A stretch of DNA of 64,000 nt, from the NCBI GenBank assembly GCA_007922225.1, contig ML679956.1:21330689-21394688 (forward strand), written 5' to 3'. The first letter of the stretch is position 1. The number at the start of each line of letters is the position of its first letter. The position numbers were made by a program, and so were the translations under genes. Positions 1 through 13,320 of this stretch are shown here, one piece after another. The notes under the pieces are model-generated. The model did no database searches. It saw nothing but the letters and a program-made list of their open reading frames with translations, and was not told where the DNA came from. This stretch comes from Emydura subglobosa (lineage: Eukaryota > Chordata > Testudines > Chelidae).

Positions 1-1626
1 TGAATGTGATGGGCAGACAAATGAAAATCTGCTGTCCGGTTGTGGAGAACTACTTCTTCTGCTTTAGTAAAAATACAAAACTTTGGTTGTTTGCACATAC
101 TAGGTGTTCAAATATTTACTCTCTTTTTGTGTTTACTTTCTTGAGTATATGAAAAGACAAAATCCAAAAGGAAAGGATTTATATCTTATTCTTATCCATC
201 AGCAAATTCACTTTATATTTTGTTATATTAAATTCAAAGCTGAGTGGTAAATATCCCTCGACACTGATTTCACAAGATTATTCACCTATTTCTGTCAAAG
301 ATTGCAAATTAAGAGTAACCGATGACTTGATTTTAATTTCTGTTTATATGTTCATATCACTGTTTTCGGTCTGGTGAGCAGTTCATTCCATTCCTTTCTC
401 TCTTCATTTATATCAGTACACTTGAACATTTTACTGAGTTCCTACTGCAAACAGATATGTATAGAAAGACCACCAAAAATAATATACTCGGGTCTGATAG
501 GAATGCTACACTTTAGGTTACATAAGGGTCTTCCCACTGTAAACCCAGTTTAGTCAGGTGTTTACTGTTTGGATTAGAAGTACAATTCAGGCAAGTAAGT
601 TTTCTTGCTTTTAGATTGTTCAACAATATACAATGTAAGCTTAGAGATAAGGTCTCTGATCCACAACTATTCACTAATTTAATCCAAGTGTTACTTAATA
701 GAAAAATATGTAATGCATTAAATGTAACACTCATTACCCAGAAACAGGGGCGTGGTGAATGAGTCTTGAATAAAATGGTACAAGCAACTAGAGGGCTGCA
801 TGATGTAGGTCACTATGTCCAGGAACAGCAAGCTGGCTGTGCAGTTGCCCTGCCCTGCCCCCTGAGTACATGTTGGGGCCAAGGAAACCTTCCTTATATT
901 TTATCACACTTTCACAAGATCAAAACCATTTTCAGGGACATTGCTCATTCCTTCAGGTCTGGGCCTACAGAAAATAACCGGTGCTAGATATGAACCATAT
1001 TTCCTTCTCAAATTCCCTGAAGAATGTTCCATGGCATTGTGAATCATCTTGCAGTGTAACAACTTGGTAGCTGTTTGCTGCTTTCACAACACAGACATTT
1101 GACCCTACCTACTGCTGCAATCATGCAACTGAAAATAATTAGCAACAAAAAAAATCAAATTACTGATCAAAAAGGTCTACTTACGTCATCCTTTTGTGCT
1201 TGAATTTTCCACCTGCTTACTTGTTTGCTAACATGGGCCCCCCTAGGGGAGCGAGAGCACTAGGTAAGAGTCTAAATATATTAGAAAAGGGCAAGGAAGT
1301 GGCAACCCGCCGTTCATCTGCCATGAAATAGCTAATGTAATCTGAAATAGTGTCTGCTAGGAGTATTACTGTAGCACAGTGAATATCTAAGCAAAACTCT
1401 GTGACCACTGCTCTTTACTGAAATTTTTGTTTTTAATTAAGTATGTCAACAATAGATATATAATAATAAAGTTGCATAAATTGCATGTCATCATTCTGAT
1501 CAATTTTCAATTAAATACTTGTCAAGTGAGGGACAATCGGCCAAAGTTTATCTAGATTTATATCCCATGTAAACCACATGTAGACTGTAAATTCCATGTA
1601 AACTGGTGCAGAATTAGACCACTAAG

Positions 1627-1700
1627 ATCCTTAACTGGTGTAAATCAGTGTAGCTCCAATTAAGTTAGTGGAGCTATGCCAATTTATACAAGCTGAAGAT
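1627..1700. repeat. Short palindromic MITE fossil
   Basis: The two halves fold on each other. TGTAAATCAGTGTAGCTCCA on the left is answered by an imperfect reverse complement ending near 1697, which reads TATAAATTGGCATAGCTCCA. No coding capacity. It resembles other palindromic pieces in this window (3.7, 5.3, 44.9 and 60.2 kb). Confidence 0.45.
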
Positions 1701-3168
1701 TTGACCCAGATAGTTGAAAGGAAGTCCCTTTCAGGAGCATATTTAGTAATGGGGAGTTCACACATCCTTGTTATAAGATGGACTGGTAACACTGCTTATT
1801 ATTAATAGTAATTCTTTCCATTATAAAAATGGATCAAGCTTGGGGGAAATAGGTGAAAGAATCAGTGCCCATGAAGCACACTCCCATCCACAGCTTGGAA
1901 TGGAACGCATGATTCCAGAATCTCACCCTTGCTCTGCTATCAGCAAATATCTGCAAAACACTGTGGCAAAGAGTCTCATTCCCCTCTAGTGCTGGTCAAC
2001 ATAGAGGATTTCAACCTACTGCTGCAATTGGTAACTCTTTTAGCTCAAGTTGCAGAGGTCTGTGTAGTGGAGCTAAAGATTTCTACCCTGCTGATGAACA
2101 AAGTGAATGTCAATAGGATGTCACATGATAGAATTTCTGATTTTTTCAATTTGCTCTTCTAAAAACCTAGGAAATTAGACACACAAAAGAATTAGATTTC
2201 ACTGCATTAAAAGAACATCGTTAAGATTGCAAGTCAAGCACTTGAAAGATAGCATATGTAAGAATTAAAGTTGCCTTTACAACCTTAAGTTAGCGCTCTT
2301 GTGCATATGCATTATGATAAAGTCTTTAGCTACATGATCAAATGCTATTTCTTCCATGTTCTTTTAACTTCGTTTTTTGTATGTAACATTTGAAAGGAAA
2401 TGTCTTATTGAAATATCTGCAGCTAAGCATCTGATGATCATTCTGGGAAACCTCTTAATGGAGATCATTCTAAAAAAAAAGTATCTACAGCCTGTGCCAC
2501 AGCTCCCATGAGGATCTGGCTGTTTAAAGGAAAATTGTACTTCTGTGCTCAAACCAGAACTCAGCAATCTTCAAAAGCAGAGCAATGCACAGACAAGAAG
2601 CAACACTTAGACAGAATCAAGCCCAGTTTAGATCAGCCGACAACTCTGACAGTTGTCGTGATGAAGTCTAAGTGTAGGCTGACCAAAATGGGAACAGATT
2701 ATGGAAAACAAACGATATGTGAGAGAAAGGAACAAAAAGGCAAAATGCTTTTCTGAAGGGTCAGAAGTGGGTGGCACATTTAGCAACTTCTGGCATGCAT
2801 TTCCTTGACATGAAAGGCATGTCATACAACACCTACCCTGTTTTATGGTGGCATACAACAAGACAGCACTAATATGGAGGGTCTTGTAGCATACCACAAA
2901 ACTAAAAATGTGCCATGTTTTCTGTTCAATAAATGTTAGTAGTGTTCCCACTGCTTTCCTTCTAATACCTGGTGAACATAAACATGACTATCCAGTTTCC
3001 ATTAAAGAAGTATCATGCATGTTGTCTTATTTGTGATCTAAATTTTAAAATATATTATCTGGAATCATCCTTTGTATTTATCTGTTGGAATCCTGAAATT
3101 TCAGCAAAAAGGAAAAAAAAATCTGCTTAAAAAATGCTGTTCCAAATAAGGAAGGATTATTATGCACT

Positions 3169-3268
3169 AATTCTGCCACCCTCTCTTCGGAAGCAATCCC
3201 ATTAAAATGAATGGGGTTACTTGCAGAGTAAGGTACTACTCAGTGGGAGTAAGGGTAGCAGAATTTGG
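3169..3268. repeat. Short palindromic MITE fossil
   Basis: The ends are inverted repeats: AATTCTGCCACCCT near 3169 and AGGGTAGCAGAATT near 3252. The centre holds a CCCATTAAAATGAATGGGG hairpin. Non-coding, degenerate, family not identified. Confidence 0.45.
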
Positions 3269-3703
3269 CACTATGACTTCAGGTATTGACATCAAGTATA
3301 TTCCGTATTTAGCCACCCTAATAAAACACCTTGAATAAAGATAGCATACTTAAGCTCTAGATATAGGATTAGCTGTTAAAACCTAAACATGTTTCTGAAT
3401 ATCTGTAAAGCTGTGCCTCCTGCAGCCAGATCAATGAGAATCTGTTAGGAATTTGTTCGAAATTGTGCTGTCCTGCTTGTACACAGAGATCCACTGAACA
3501 TTGGGAAGTAAGCATGAAAACTTCCCTGACAACAGAATTTCACCCTTAGATGTGATCACTTTGCAAACACCAGCCTTAGAATCGTAATTGAAAACATAGT
3601 CCACCTGAACCTATTTATGAGTGATTCAGCTGGCTGCACGATAACAAATACTAGAACTAATTATTTGTTCTTTTTGCTAATATTTTTAGCATACAACTAT
3701 ACA

Positions 3704-3800
3704 GGGCCCAATTCTGCTATCAGTTACACCAGTTTGACTCCAAGGTAACTCAGAATTATTCCTGATTTCCATTGGTGTATGAAAGAACAAAATAAGGCCC
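3704..3800. repeat. Short palindromic MITE fossil
   Basis: The element opens with GGGCCCAATTCTG and closes with AATAAGGCCC. The inner arms TTACACCA and TGGTGTA also pair. I recognise the general form (GGGCC...TTACACC...) as a common amniote palindromic repeat, but the superfamily cannot be fixed from this copy. Confidence 0.5.
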
Positions 3801-5330
3801 ACTTATCAGTCTTCCTGGCGTGCAAAGTATATGAAGTATAGGGAATATCTATAATACTATGGTAATGCTAATTTGTTTTAACATTTTAGTGGCCATTCTT
3901 GTACTCAACAAGAGAGCACTAAAGATTTCCCAGACTGATTCTGATAAACTGAGGTGAGTCAGTTACTGCAGGCTGTACAACGGGGAGAAAGCTATAAAAA
4001 AAGATGAATCTTCCTGTGATGCCATCTTTAACATAGTTTGCAATGTGATCACTTCTTTGGAGGTCTCATTAAGGGAAACCCAGGCCAGCATTACTGATGT
4101 TTATTAGTTCTGCTATCTTAGATTTTGTTTTATTTGTAAAAGTGAAATTTAGTTCTTACATTAAAAAATGAAATTTGCAATTGAACCTATGAAAGCTCTA
4201 TAATGTGTTTCAATCTAGAGTGGTTACATACAGATATATTTACTGGCTGTGAAAGAAATGGAGCTGAAATGTAATATGGTAGGAATTGCTATGTGTTAAG
4301 CCAAGAATAGTGATATGCAATAATGGGATGCGCACATTATATGTGAGCAGGTCAGTGAGGGGAAATTATTCTATTCTGAATGATAAGATTTTCCAGTGTG
4401 AATGCATTGATCTAACTTGTATTGGGGATAGTGGATGTTTATTATATGCCTATGATGCTTGATTTCAATGGGAACTATACAGGAAGGCAATGCAATAGCT
4501 TCCCAGATCAAAATACATACTCTAGTAGGACAATAGGGGCGAGCTGTTAGAGTCAAAGTTCCTTTATCTTGTCTTCAACATGCTGTAAACTCTGTTTTGC
4601 CACATAGGGGACTAGAAAGCAAAAAGAAGATTATTGAGTTAAAAAGACTCTCCAAGAGGGAGAATGGCAGCTGTCTAAGCAGACAGGCTGGCACATGGGT
4701 ACTGTGGAGGAATCTGAAGGAATTGGGGCTCCCAAATCCTGTGAAAGGTAAGCCTTTCAGAAAAAATAGATATGAATACAGTATGCTGCACTGGTTTTGA
4801 GATATGTTTTCTCTCAAATGCTTTTGTTCTAAAGAAACAATACTTTACTTTAAGGAAGCTGTTCAGTCACTAATTACCACTGTCATTGCCTTGGAGGGAA
4901 CAGAAAAGCAGGGTCTGAGCCCAAGTCACACATGCAAAGCTCCTGGATGGAAAGTGAGGGAATCTTGTGACAGCCTGAGAACCTAGAAAGGGTGTGCTCG
5001 GATGGACCAAGAGGGGTCAGAGGTTCAGGCTACCCAAAACTGTGCCACTGGCAATTCCATTTATATTTTCTAATATATTTTTTCTCTTTTATATTCATGA
5101 ACGTAGAGATACAGAAATGAGTGTTGTCATATGAAACATGTATGTCTTGGTAGGCATGTAATATGAATAGCAAAACTGAATAGGACATTTCTCTCTATTG
5201 CAAGAAAACCACCAGCAACAACATAATCATGTTTTTTAAATCTATAACTATTGTAGTAAAACACGTGTAGACTCTGAATGATGAGATGGTTTGCCAGAGA
5301 GGGACAACTAATAGTAAGAAGATGTTGAAC

Positions 5331-5410
5331 CAGATCCATACCTAGTGAAAACTGGCATAGCTCCATTGACATCAATGGAACTATGCAGATTTGTGCCTGG
5401 TAAGGATCTG
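5331..5410. repeat. 80 bp palindromic MITE fossil
   Basis: The ends are CAGATCC and GGATCTG. The centre, GCATAGCTCCATTGACATCA then ATGGAACTATGC, is nearly self-complementary, so the unit folds into one long imperfect hairpin. Confidence 0.5.
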
Positions 5411-6228
5411 ATACATAGCATACATCTTATGCAAGGAAGCACCCAATATAAAATTGAGCTTTGTTCCACTATTCATTTATAATAAATGTCTTTAGCTTCA
5501 CTCAGATTGTGTAAATAAATCATTTGCCTACTGTAACTAAGTCTGTGAATGCTAGCCTCTTGAAGGATTTTTGTTTCAAAAACATTTTTGTCATTATTGT
5601 TCTCAGTGTGTCAAACACAATTTACACCTCACTAACTTAATTGAACATGCCCTAAAAGGTGTAATGAAGTCTTTAATCATTGACAAAATGGAGTGTGCGC
5701 ATGCTGATCACCAAATTTAAAATTATGTAGGAGTTGTGCTTGGTCTCGCATTAAACTTTTCCACAAAATATTTTGAATAAAATAAAAACAATTGTTTTTT
5801 AATTTTCAGACATAAAACTGCATTTATCAACGTGCTTTAAATAAAAGTGTTATCTGAACTTAAACAATTCCTTGAAATTTACTTTGGGCATTAGTATGGG
5901 AAAAGTTATATAATTATTGTAAAGACGGGTATATAGTGTGTTTGTGCAGTCTTCATGAGCAGATACAAGATTCATGAGACCAGGGTACAATTAATTAATT
6001 GCAGAATGACTAGATATGGTGATGGATGTATGAGGAAGAAAGAGACAGACCACACTGTCTTTACTGAAGAAGGGATTAACTACACTGTGTTAAGGGCAAT
6101 GTACTGACAGCCATTTACAATGTGCAACAACAATTTTATGGGTCCTCAGATTTATGAATAGTGAAACATATTCTTATGTACCAGTAGATGTTGGTCCTTG
6201 AATTACATATACAGGTGTATCTTATATA

Positions 6229-6899
6229 GAATCATAGATTCATAGAAAATTAGGGATGGAGGGGACCTCAGGAATTCAACCCCCTGCTCTAAGCAGGACC
6301 AACCCCGACTAAATCATCCCAGGCAGGGCTTTGTCAAGCCGAGCCTTAAAAACCTCTAAGGATGGAGATTCCACCACCTCTCTAGGTAACCCCTTCCAGT
6401 GCTTCACCACCCCCCTAGTGAAAAAGTTTTTCCTAATATCCAACCTAGGCCTCCCACACTGCAACTTGAGACCCTTACTCCTTGTTCTGACATCTGCCAC
6501 CACTGAGAACAGCCTAGCTCCATCCTCCCTGGAATCCCCCCCCTTCAGATAGTTGAAGGCTGATATAAAATCCCCCCTCACTGTTCTCTTCTGCACACTA
6601 AACAAGCCTAGTTCCTTTAGCATCTCCTCATAAGTCATGTGCTCCAGCACTCTAATCATTTTCGTTGCTCTCCTCTGGACTCTCTCCAATTTGTCCACAT
6701 CTTTTCTGTAATGGGGGAACCAAAACTGGACACAATACTCCACACCAGTGCTGAATAGAGGGGAATAATCGCTTCCCTCGATCTGCTGGCAATGCTCCTA
6801 CTAACATGCCAATATTCCATTAGCCTTTTTGGCAACAAAGGCACACGGTTGTCATATCCAGCTTCTTATCCACTGTAATTCCCATGTCCTTTTCTGCAG
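6229..6899 (-). pseudogene. CR1 LINE, 5'-truncated 3' fragment
   Basis: This is the 3' end of a chicken-repeat-1 type non-LTR retrotransposon, lying on the minus strand. A 144-residue open frame (6309-6743) carries the typical CR1 C-terminal reverse transcriptase region: [59 protein letters not shown] and [16 protein letters not shown]. The upstream part ([16 protein letters not shown]) is in another frame, so there is a frameshift near 6740. The 3' end near 6229 reads TTCTATGAATCTATGATTCT on the minus strand, the usual CR1 terminus. The copy is truncated just after the region encoding AEKDLG, so the catalytic palm and endonuclease are missing. It is most like the copy at 48.4-49.8 kb. It cannot move by itself. 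Confidence 0.92.
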
Positions 6900-9800
6900 A
6901 AAACTCCTATAACTGCTTGTAACACACAGTTTGTATGGTATTCATTTGAATAATTTTAGAAATATAAAATTTATCAACAGATCTGAGGGAGCCATACTTT
7001 ATTTTCTCTTAACAAAGTACATTTAGGGAAAGGGGAACTATGGATTTGGGAGAAGAGGAAAGGAAGAAGAGTTTACCAGTTAAAAATAGTTAGTCAAGGA
7101 GTGTGTATGTTTCAATATCCCAGTATTGGTGCCTTAAAGTGGAGTTACTAAAGTTACTGAGATATACCTCCTGGTTGACAAAGGGAACATAAAAAGAGAG
7201 ATCCTTTTCTGGATGTCCTAAGCAAAGTTATTCTCCAGAAATTACAGGATTAAATCCTGGCTTCCATTGAAGTCAATGTTAAAACTCCCACTAAATTCAA
7301 TGGATCCAGAGTTCCACTCTTCATATGTAGAATACAACACACCATGTGTATATGTATATTTATGGGGGATGGGGGACTATCCAAAACTCATGGAAGTCAT
7401 AGTGATTCTTTCCACTTACTTCTATGGGCTTTGGATGAGGCTGTGTGAATGCACATTTTAGGATATTTGTGTTTCTCTTTAGTATGAATTCATGATCATA
7501 CTTTTCTCTACACTTCATTATCCCACAACAGAAACATAACTTTTGGTATACAATAAAAATATAACTGTGCTACAAGTGCTGCAGAAAAGAACAGATAGAC
7601 CCTAATTAATTAAGAAATAGCAGAGTAAACTGAGCTCAACAAGCATGCAACAGACCACCTTAATACTGATTCATCTGTTTATTAATCTTTTCCTACTCAA
7701 CTACTTTCCTCTCTTAATAAGTTTCATTAGTTTCTCTTTCTCCTGAGGCCATTAAAACGGAGGAACTCATTTGGATACATCAGCAGAAGTACCTCTTACC
7801 ACTCTTCTATTAGGTAGGCATAAGATACCTTTCAAGTGACTTAAATAAATATCTCCTTTGTTCTTACTCTTATTATTATTAATAATCATATAACACTAAT
7901 AGTTTGCATGACACTTTATAGAGATTAAAAGAACCACCCACACCCACCCACACCCATGCTCCTTGAATTTACAATCTGAATTACACAGCCATCGAATATT
8001 GAGAGACAAAGGAAAGGGATGGGGAAAGAAAAGATAAGGTTTAAAACAAACAAAAATGAGTCCTATTATATATAGGAAGCAATTTATAAGTTCAGATGTT
8101 TTTAAGTAGAGAAATAATGGAGAAGGAGGCATCACAGGAGGAGAAGTTAACCAAAGACAGCAAGGTGGAAAAAGTGAGTTTGGAGGGAGTAATGGAAGAG
8201 AGAGAGAGGACATCTGGCCAAGGAAGAGGGTTGTCATTCCAGGTCTTGAACAGTATAGGGGGAGAAGGCTGGAAAGGGTAAAGGGAGGAGGTGACAAAAG
8301 GGAGCATCTAAGTGAGAAAAGTGAGCTGAGCAGAGGAGCCACGATGGGGAAACAACAGGAGATTCAGGGAGGGCAAAACTGGGCAGAAAAAGTGAAGTGT
8401 GTACTTACATAAGGAAAAAACCATTGAGATGATTTTCATTACATAAAAGGGAAGTAAAGGATAAACGTGAGCACTTAGGGTCTGACTTTAATGGGCTGTA
8501 TTCAGTCCTCTGCTGAATCACCCTTCACAGGGTACCGGAGGTGTTCTGGGGGCATGGGAGTGCCTTGTATGCACGCTGGCTGCCACCAAGATCAGAGAGC
8601 CCAGAGATGATTTTATGCTGTTTTAGCCTCCAGCCCTCAGGTTCTGTGCTGAGTAAATCTCAGGAAGTCCCAAGGATCAGGCCCATAGGACTGAAATAGA
8701 TCAATTCACTTGAATGCTTGGGACCAGGACAACATTTCTAATTCTTATTTATAATGTTCACTATTGGATTATTTCCATTAATTTCATCGGCTGTAGTAGC
8801 TTGGGATTCCAAATAAAATGAAGTTGTATCACCACTATATTAGTTACTGCAAAATTATTTCCTGAGCAATTTTTCTGCAAAACACTTCATTTTATAGTTC
8901 TTCAATTATTTCAATAGACAATTGCCCCAATCCTACAACTGGATCTATGCAAGCAGACCCTTGCCCATACACATAGCCTCAGTGAAGTTAATATGGTGTC
9001 ACATAGGTTCAAGTATAAGCCCAGCATCTGATTGCAGTATCAGGGCCAATTTATGTAGAGTCTATTCTACATGAAATACCAAACACTGCAATACATGCAA
9101 AGTTTAATAGATTCTCATTTATAATATACAATCTGCTTCCTAGCCATGTTACATTAATTACCCAGGGAGTGGTGTGGGTGTTTTATTACTTCATTTTATT
9201 AATTGCACATCAGCTTGTATATTCTTGGTATGATCCTCAAGAAGAATCTCTTATCTATGATGGCATTTAGTGACACATAGGCAGTTTTGGGGTACCTACA
9301 GAATTTAGTTCAGAAAATGTGTGTACTCCAGCATTCTTGGTCCAAAGGAGCACTAAAATTAAAGTAATAAAACAGCCTTTATACAAGCCATTGTTTGTCC
9401 TTAGAACACCAGCAGCCAGCATTCTGATGCTTTCTCCCAGAGCAGCAATAAATGATAGCACAAAACACACTGTCAGTTTGCCACATCATTCGGGTGGCTT
9501 TGTCTTGTAATTAAGAATCTGTCAGCATTTTCATTAGAAACTATATTCCAGGAATTCAGAGCTTGACATTTTTCTTGGGCTAAAGCTGTTTAAAATATTT
9601 CAACTCCAACACTAATCTGTGTTTCAAAAATTGACAGAAATGCATGGTCGTCTTTGGATGATCTGACTGTAAATAGAAAGCAGAGAAATTATTGCTCACT
9701 CACTGGGCATGCAATAAGCTTAGGTCATGAGGCTCCACTGAACTGTATACTAGGTGGCACTGGGGCAGTGGTGTGCGAAAGCCACTTAAAGCTTTACTTT

Positions 9801-11795
9801 TTACTTCTTCAAACCTGCTGCCACTATGTTCCTTGGAGCTGCTTTAAAGTACACTGACTGCAAACAACTCCCACCGACCAAAACTTCAGCCAGGGAACAG
9901 CTCCAAGTAGGAGTGCCATAACCATAACCTCCATGCTGGCAGCACAGGTGGTGAAGGAGCCTCCATACCATGTCTATATCACTGAAGGGTCCCCTTTACA
10001 CTAGAGAGATCCTTACAGGCTCAGACACTCCAGAGATGGCCAGGGTTGCAGTACGAAGCAACTGCACAGTACTGGACATTCTGGTCTTTAGCCTTTATTT
10101 TAAGTTCTACTGGGAAAATGGGCACAATCAACTGCATCCTGAAAGGTGCTGAGCCATCAGATTCTGATTGAGTTAAGCACATGTATAACTGCAAGCATGT
10201 GGGTAATTCTATTGAAGTTAATAAGACACTACGCAAGTTAAGCTTCCGCTGGAGTGCTTGCTGGATCAGGGCCAAAGTCCTCAGCACCTTGCAGAGTCAA
10301 GGCTTATATCCACATGTCATGTTGTGTTGGTAATGCTGAATGTGCTACTGTAGTTATGATGAAAATCACTAGAGACTAGGACAATGACTCATTATGCATT
10401 TAACTTGCAAGACCCTCTCTGTAAAGAATTTGAGGGTGGACAGAAAGGGTGAATGGTCAAACCTCAGGGCTCTTCTGAATAAACAAAGGAGTCATTCTGA
10501 AACTTTGCTCCTATTTTATATACCGTAGAGCTCAGTGAATTAATTAGCAATATGTCTTTTAATGAATTGTGTGTGGCTTTTTTCTGCTTTCTGAATTGTT
10601 CATGAACACATGAAGAAATTCTCTAATTCATGCCCATCTGCCCACACAATTATCCCTGAATTTCTTCATGAGGCAATTAATTCTGGGCCTGCAGGTAGCT
10701 CACACTCAGCTTATATGAATATGAAAAAAAATTAAATTTTGTTGTCCAGCTATATGTCATATATAATGCTGTTTCCCTGACTGGTTAACTTGTGCAACTA
10801 ATCAACAACACCATAAATTTCACATTGCATATTTGAGTTTAAAATTAAAATTCAAAATTTGAGCAGATCCAAGCTTTAAAAAAAACCTTTATTTTGAAAA
10901 TATTTGTGCTATTAAAACTTGTTTACTAGACTTCACAGAAAGTGACAACCAAAAAAAAACTTATAAACACAGTTACAGCAAATTAATTAAAAAATTACAA
11001 TAAATATTTGTAGAATATGTGCTCGTGTTTATGAACATTTTGGATGCATCTGACTCTCTATGACTCTAAAGGAGGTGTTCATAATTCAAATTAGTGTGAG
11101 TCATTAGGTATGGTATTTTGAATGGCTAGGCATACTTTCTGGGATTGTACTGAAAGATGTATTATTATGGACAGACAACATTATATTGCAAACTGTTCTG
11201 AGTCTGACTGAAGATATTCATAAGCAATATATAAGATTGTGGCTTTCAGATATTTTATTGTGTAATATTTGTATTTTATTTCATTTTTGTGCTAGTTGGT
11301 TTGTTATAGTTGTATAAGCTGTACATTATTAATTCAACTATTCAAAATGAAGAGCCACAGCTGTAATAGAGCACTGACACACAAGCTCAAGAACATAGGA
11401 TTGTGCTTCAGCATTAAGATGCATTATGCCAATACGCAGAAAATGTTTTGACGTAAATTTTGGGTAAAATTTTTACTCCCTACTCCACAAACTTGCTTAA
11501 TATAATGAATGGCTGCAATAGTTTCAGCAGCCAACACCTATGTTATTGAACTTTAGTTCTTGATAGCTCTTGCTCTTTATACCTTCTTTATTTAATACAA
11601 CATTTTTTTATTTTTTTTTAACAGAGAGTAGAAAATGAATTTCATTTTTCCCATTCATCTGACTTTATTGCAGTCAATAAATACTAAAGTACAAGAACCT
11701 GACTCCACTTTCAAAACTGCCATTGACTTCAACAGGAGAAGGACTAGGGGCAAGATTTACAAATGTATTTAGGTGGCTAAAGATCCAAGTAGGTA
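6900..11795. other. Unassigned AT-rich sequence
   Basis: No gene recognised. It contains a short C-rich CCCACA-type repeat near 7934-7954 and a vague palindrome around 10154-10275. The purine-rich stretch 8100-8400 opens frames on both strands that have no recognisable content. Confidence 0.5.
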
Positions 11796-11914
11796 AAGTG
11801 GCCAGATGTCCCGATTTTATAGAGACAGTCCCGATATTTGGGGCTTTTTCTTACATAGGTACCTATTACCCTCCGCCCCCATCCAGATTTTTCACACTTG
11901 CTATCTTGTCACCC
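11796..11914. mobile_element. Short MITE with TA target duplication
   Basis: The termini are inverted: GTGGCCAGAT near 11798 and ATCTTGTCAC near 11903, reverse complements with two mismatches. TA lies on both sides (11794-11795 and 11915-11916), which suggests a Tc1/mariner type insertion. The interior GTCCCGATATTTGGGGCTTT is a sequence I recognise as a common reptile repeat. Non-coding. The superfamily is inferred only from the TA. Confidence 0.55.
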
Positions 11915-12919
11915 TACAGGTTGGTGATTACTGGGATTTTCAAAGGTGCTGAAGCAGGATAGGTGCCTAACTGCCATGATTTCAGTAAGACTTAGGTGCC
12001 TAAACTACTTAGATATGTTTGTAAATCGTTTGTATATAGAGTGGGAACCAGTCTATATCGTTGGACATCCAACTAACTTGGTAAATCTGGCCTCAACACC
12101 TTAGCTGATTTGGAGTCCACTTCCTTCAACATTTGAGAAGACCCATAATAATACAATTAATCCTACAGAAAATCTTATTAATGAATGAGATATACAGTAA
12201 ATAAATTATTATCAAAAACATAATGTGAGTGGGTCGTGAAATAAACATTCTGTACACCACTCAAATGTTGTGCTCCAAACTCACTCTGGCTCCCAAATGA
12301 AAATATAAGCAGAACAACTGCAGATCATTATCAGGTATATCTTTTTAATACTAATATAAACAGAAAGGATAGGAAAGTCATTTCATACCCAGTCCCGCTG
12401 CTGTATTCATTAGTTCATTTGACAATATGAATTGATGCTGCAACACTTTACTTGTCTGAGTATTCCTGGAGTTCAATTTGGAACTGTGGCAGAACTGTCA
12501 CATATACAGACATGAACGTCGGCTCCAATTCTTCAAATGCTTCCACACATTTAACTTCACACATGCCCATATGCTCCATCAAGGTGTATAAAACTAAGCT
12601 GAGGCATAGCTTTTACAGAACTGGGGCCAGTGTTCCAATCCTGCAAACTCCCATGCTGAACACATTTAATGCATATTATTAAATATTTGAGACAGGCTCA
12701 ATGCTGCAAAGAGTTGAGCGCTCTGGTCCTCATCCCGCAAAGCACCTGAAACATGTAATTAAATTTATTAGTAATCCTACTGTAGTATTACTTACATGCT
12801 TAAAATCAAGCATGTGCTAACATGCCACACTGAATCAGGGCCTATGTGCTTTGCAGGATCAGTATCTAGAAGGACCAGTCTTGTATAAATTGTACAAATC
12901 TTTACAGGATTGGGTTAAA
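11915..12919. other. Unassigned sequence
   Basis: No gene seen. A degraded palindromic repeat lies at about 12698-12870: GCAAAGCAC on the left, GTGCTTTGC on the right, and TACATGCTTAAA inside. Confidence 0.5.
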
Positions 12920-13139
12920 GTTGGACAAAAAAAAAAGTGGATGAAAAGTTTATTCACCAAAACATGCAGTTTCTGGGCAAAAAACTATGCACTAATTGGA
13001 CACAAATTCACCAAAAAGTTTTGCTTATAAAGATCTTTCAGGCTACATTCACCAGGGGACTTAAATCAGCTTTGACAGAGAAGGAGGTGTTGGCAACAAC
13101 AGACCCCCTTTTACCCAATAGCCAGGTTTGAATCTTCAC

Positions 13140-13205
13140 TCTAGAGCTGTAACTTGAACTCAGGTCTCACCCTCCTAAGCGAGGGCCCTAACCATCAGGC
13201 TATAG
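13140..13205 (-). repeat. tRNA-derived SINE head (candidate)
   Basis: Read on the minus strand this stretch resembles the first 60 bases of a tRNA. There is an A-box-like TGGTTAGGGC (13183-13194) followed about 30 bases later by a B-box-like GAGTTCAAGTT (13151-13161). The spacing fits an RNA polymerase III internal promoter. A second B-box-like AGATTCAAACC lies slightly downstream (near 13125). It is too diverged to name the parent tRNA. Confidence 0.45.
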
Positions 13206-13320
13206 GCTATTTGGGGGCTGTGCTCTCTCACTCTCTTTTGTTGAAGCCATTCCACTGCGTATAAATACTTGATTAGTCATTGGGCAGAGAAAGAGAGAGA
13301 CAGAGAGAGAGAGAGAAGCC

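Larger units (their letters stand above)
1..6228. other. Unassigned AT-rich sequence with MITE fossils
   Basis: No gene is recognisable here. The open frames are short, start in random places and resemble no family I know. The only structure I see is four short palindromic repeats, listed separately at about 1.63, 3.17, 3.70 and 5.33 kb. Confidence 0.6.

Noticed and set aside
2508..2951. Overlapping frames of 82 and 107 codons on opposite strands
   Set aside because: No family resemblance, no exon-like boundaries.
8092..8342. Frames of 61-148 codons on both strands
   Set aside because: Purine-rich low-complexity stretch; the translated products are biased (Lys/Glu or Ser/Leu/Pro) and unlike any family.
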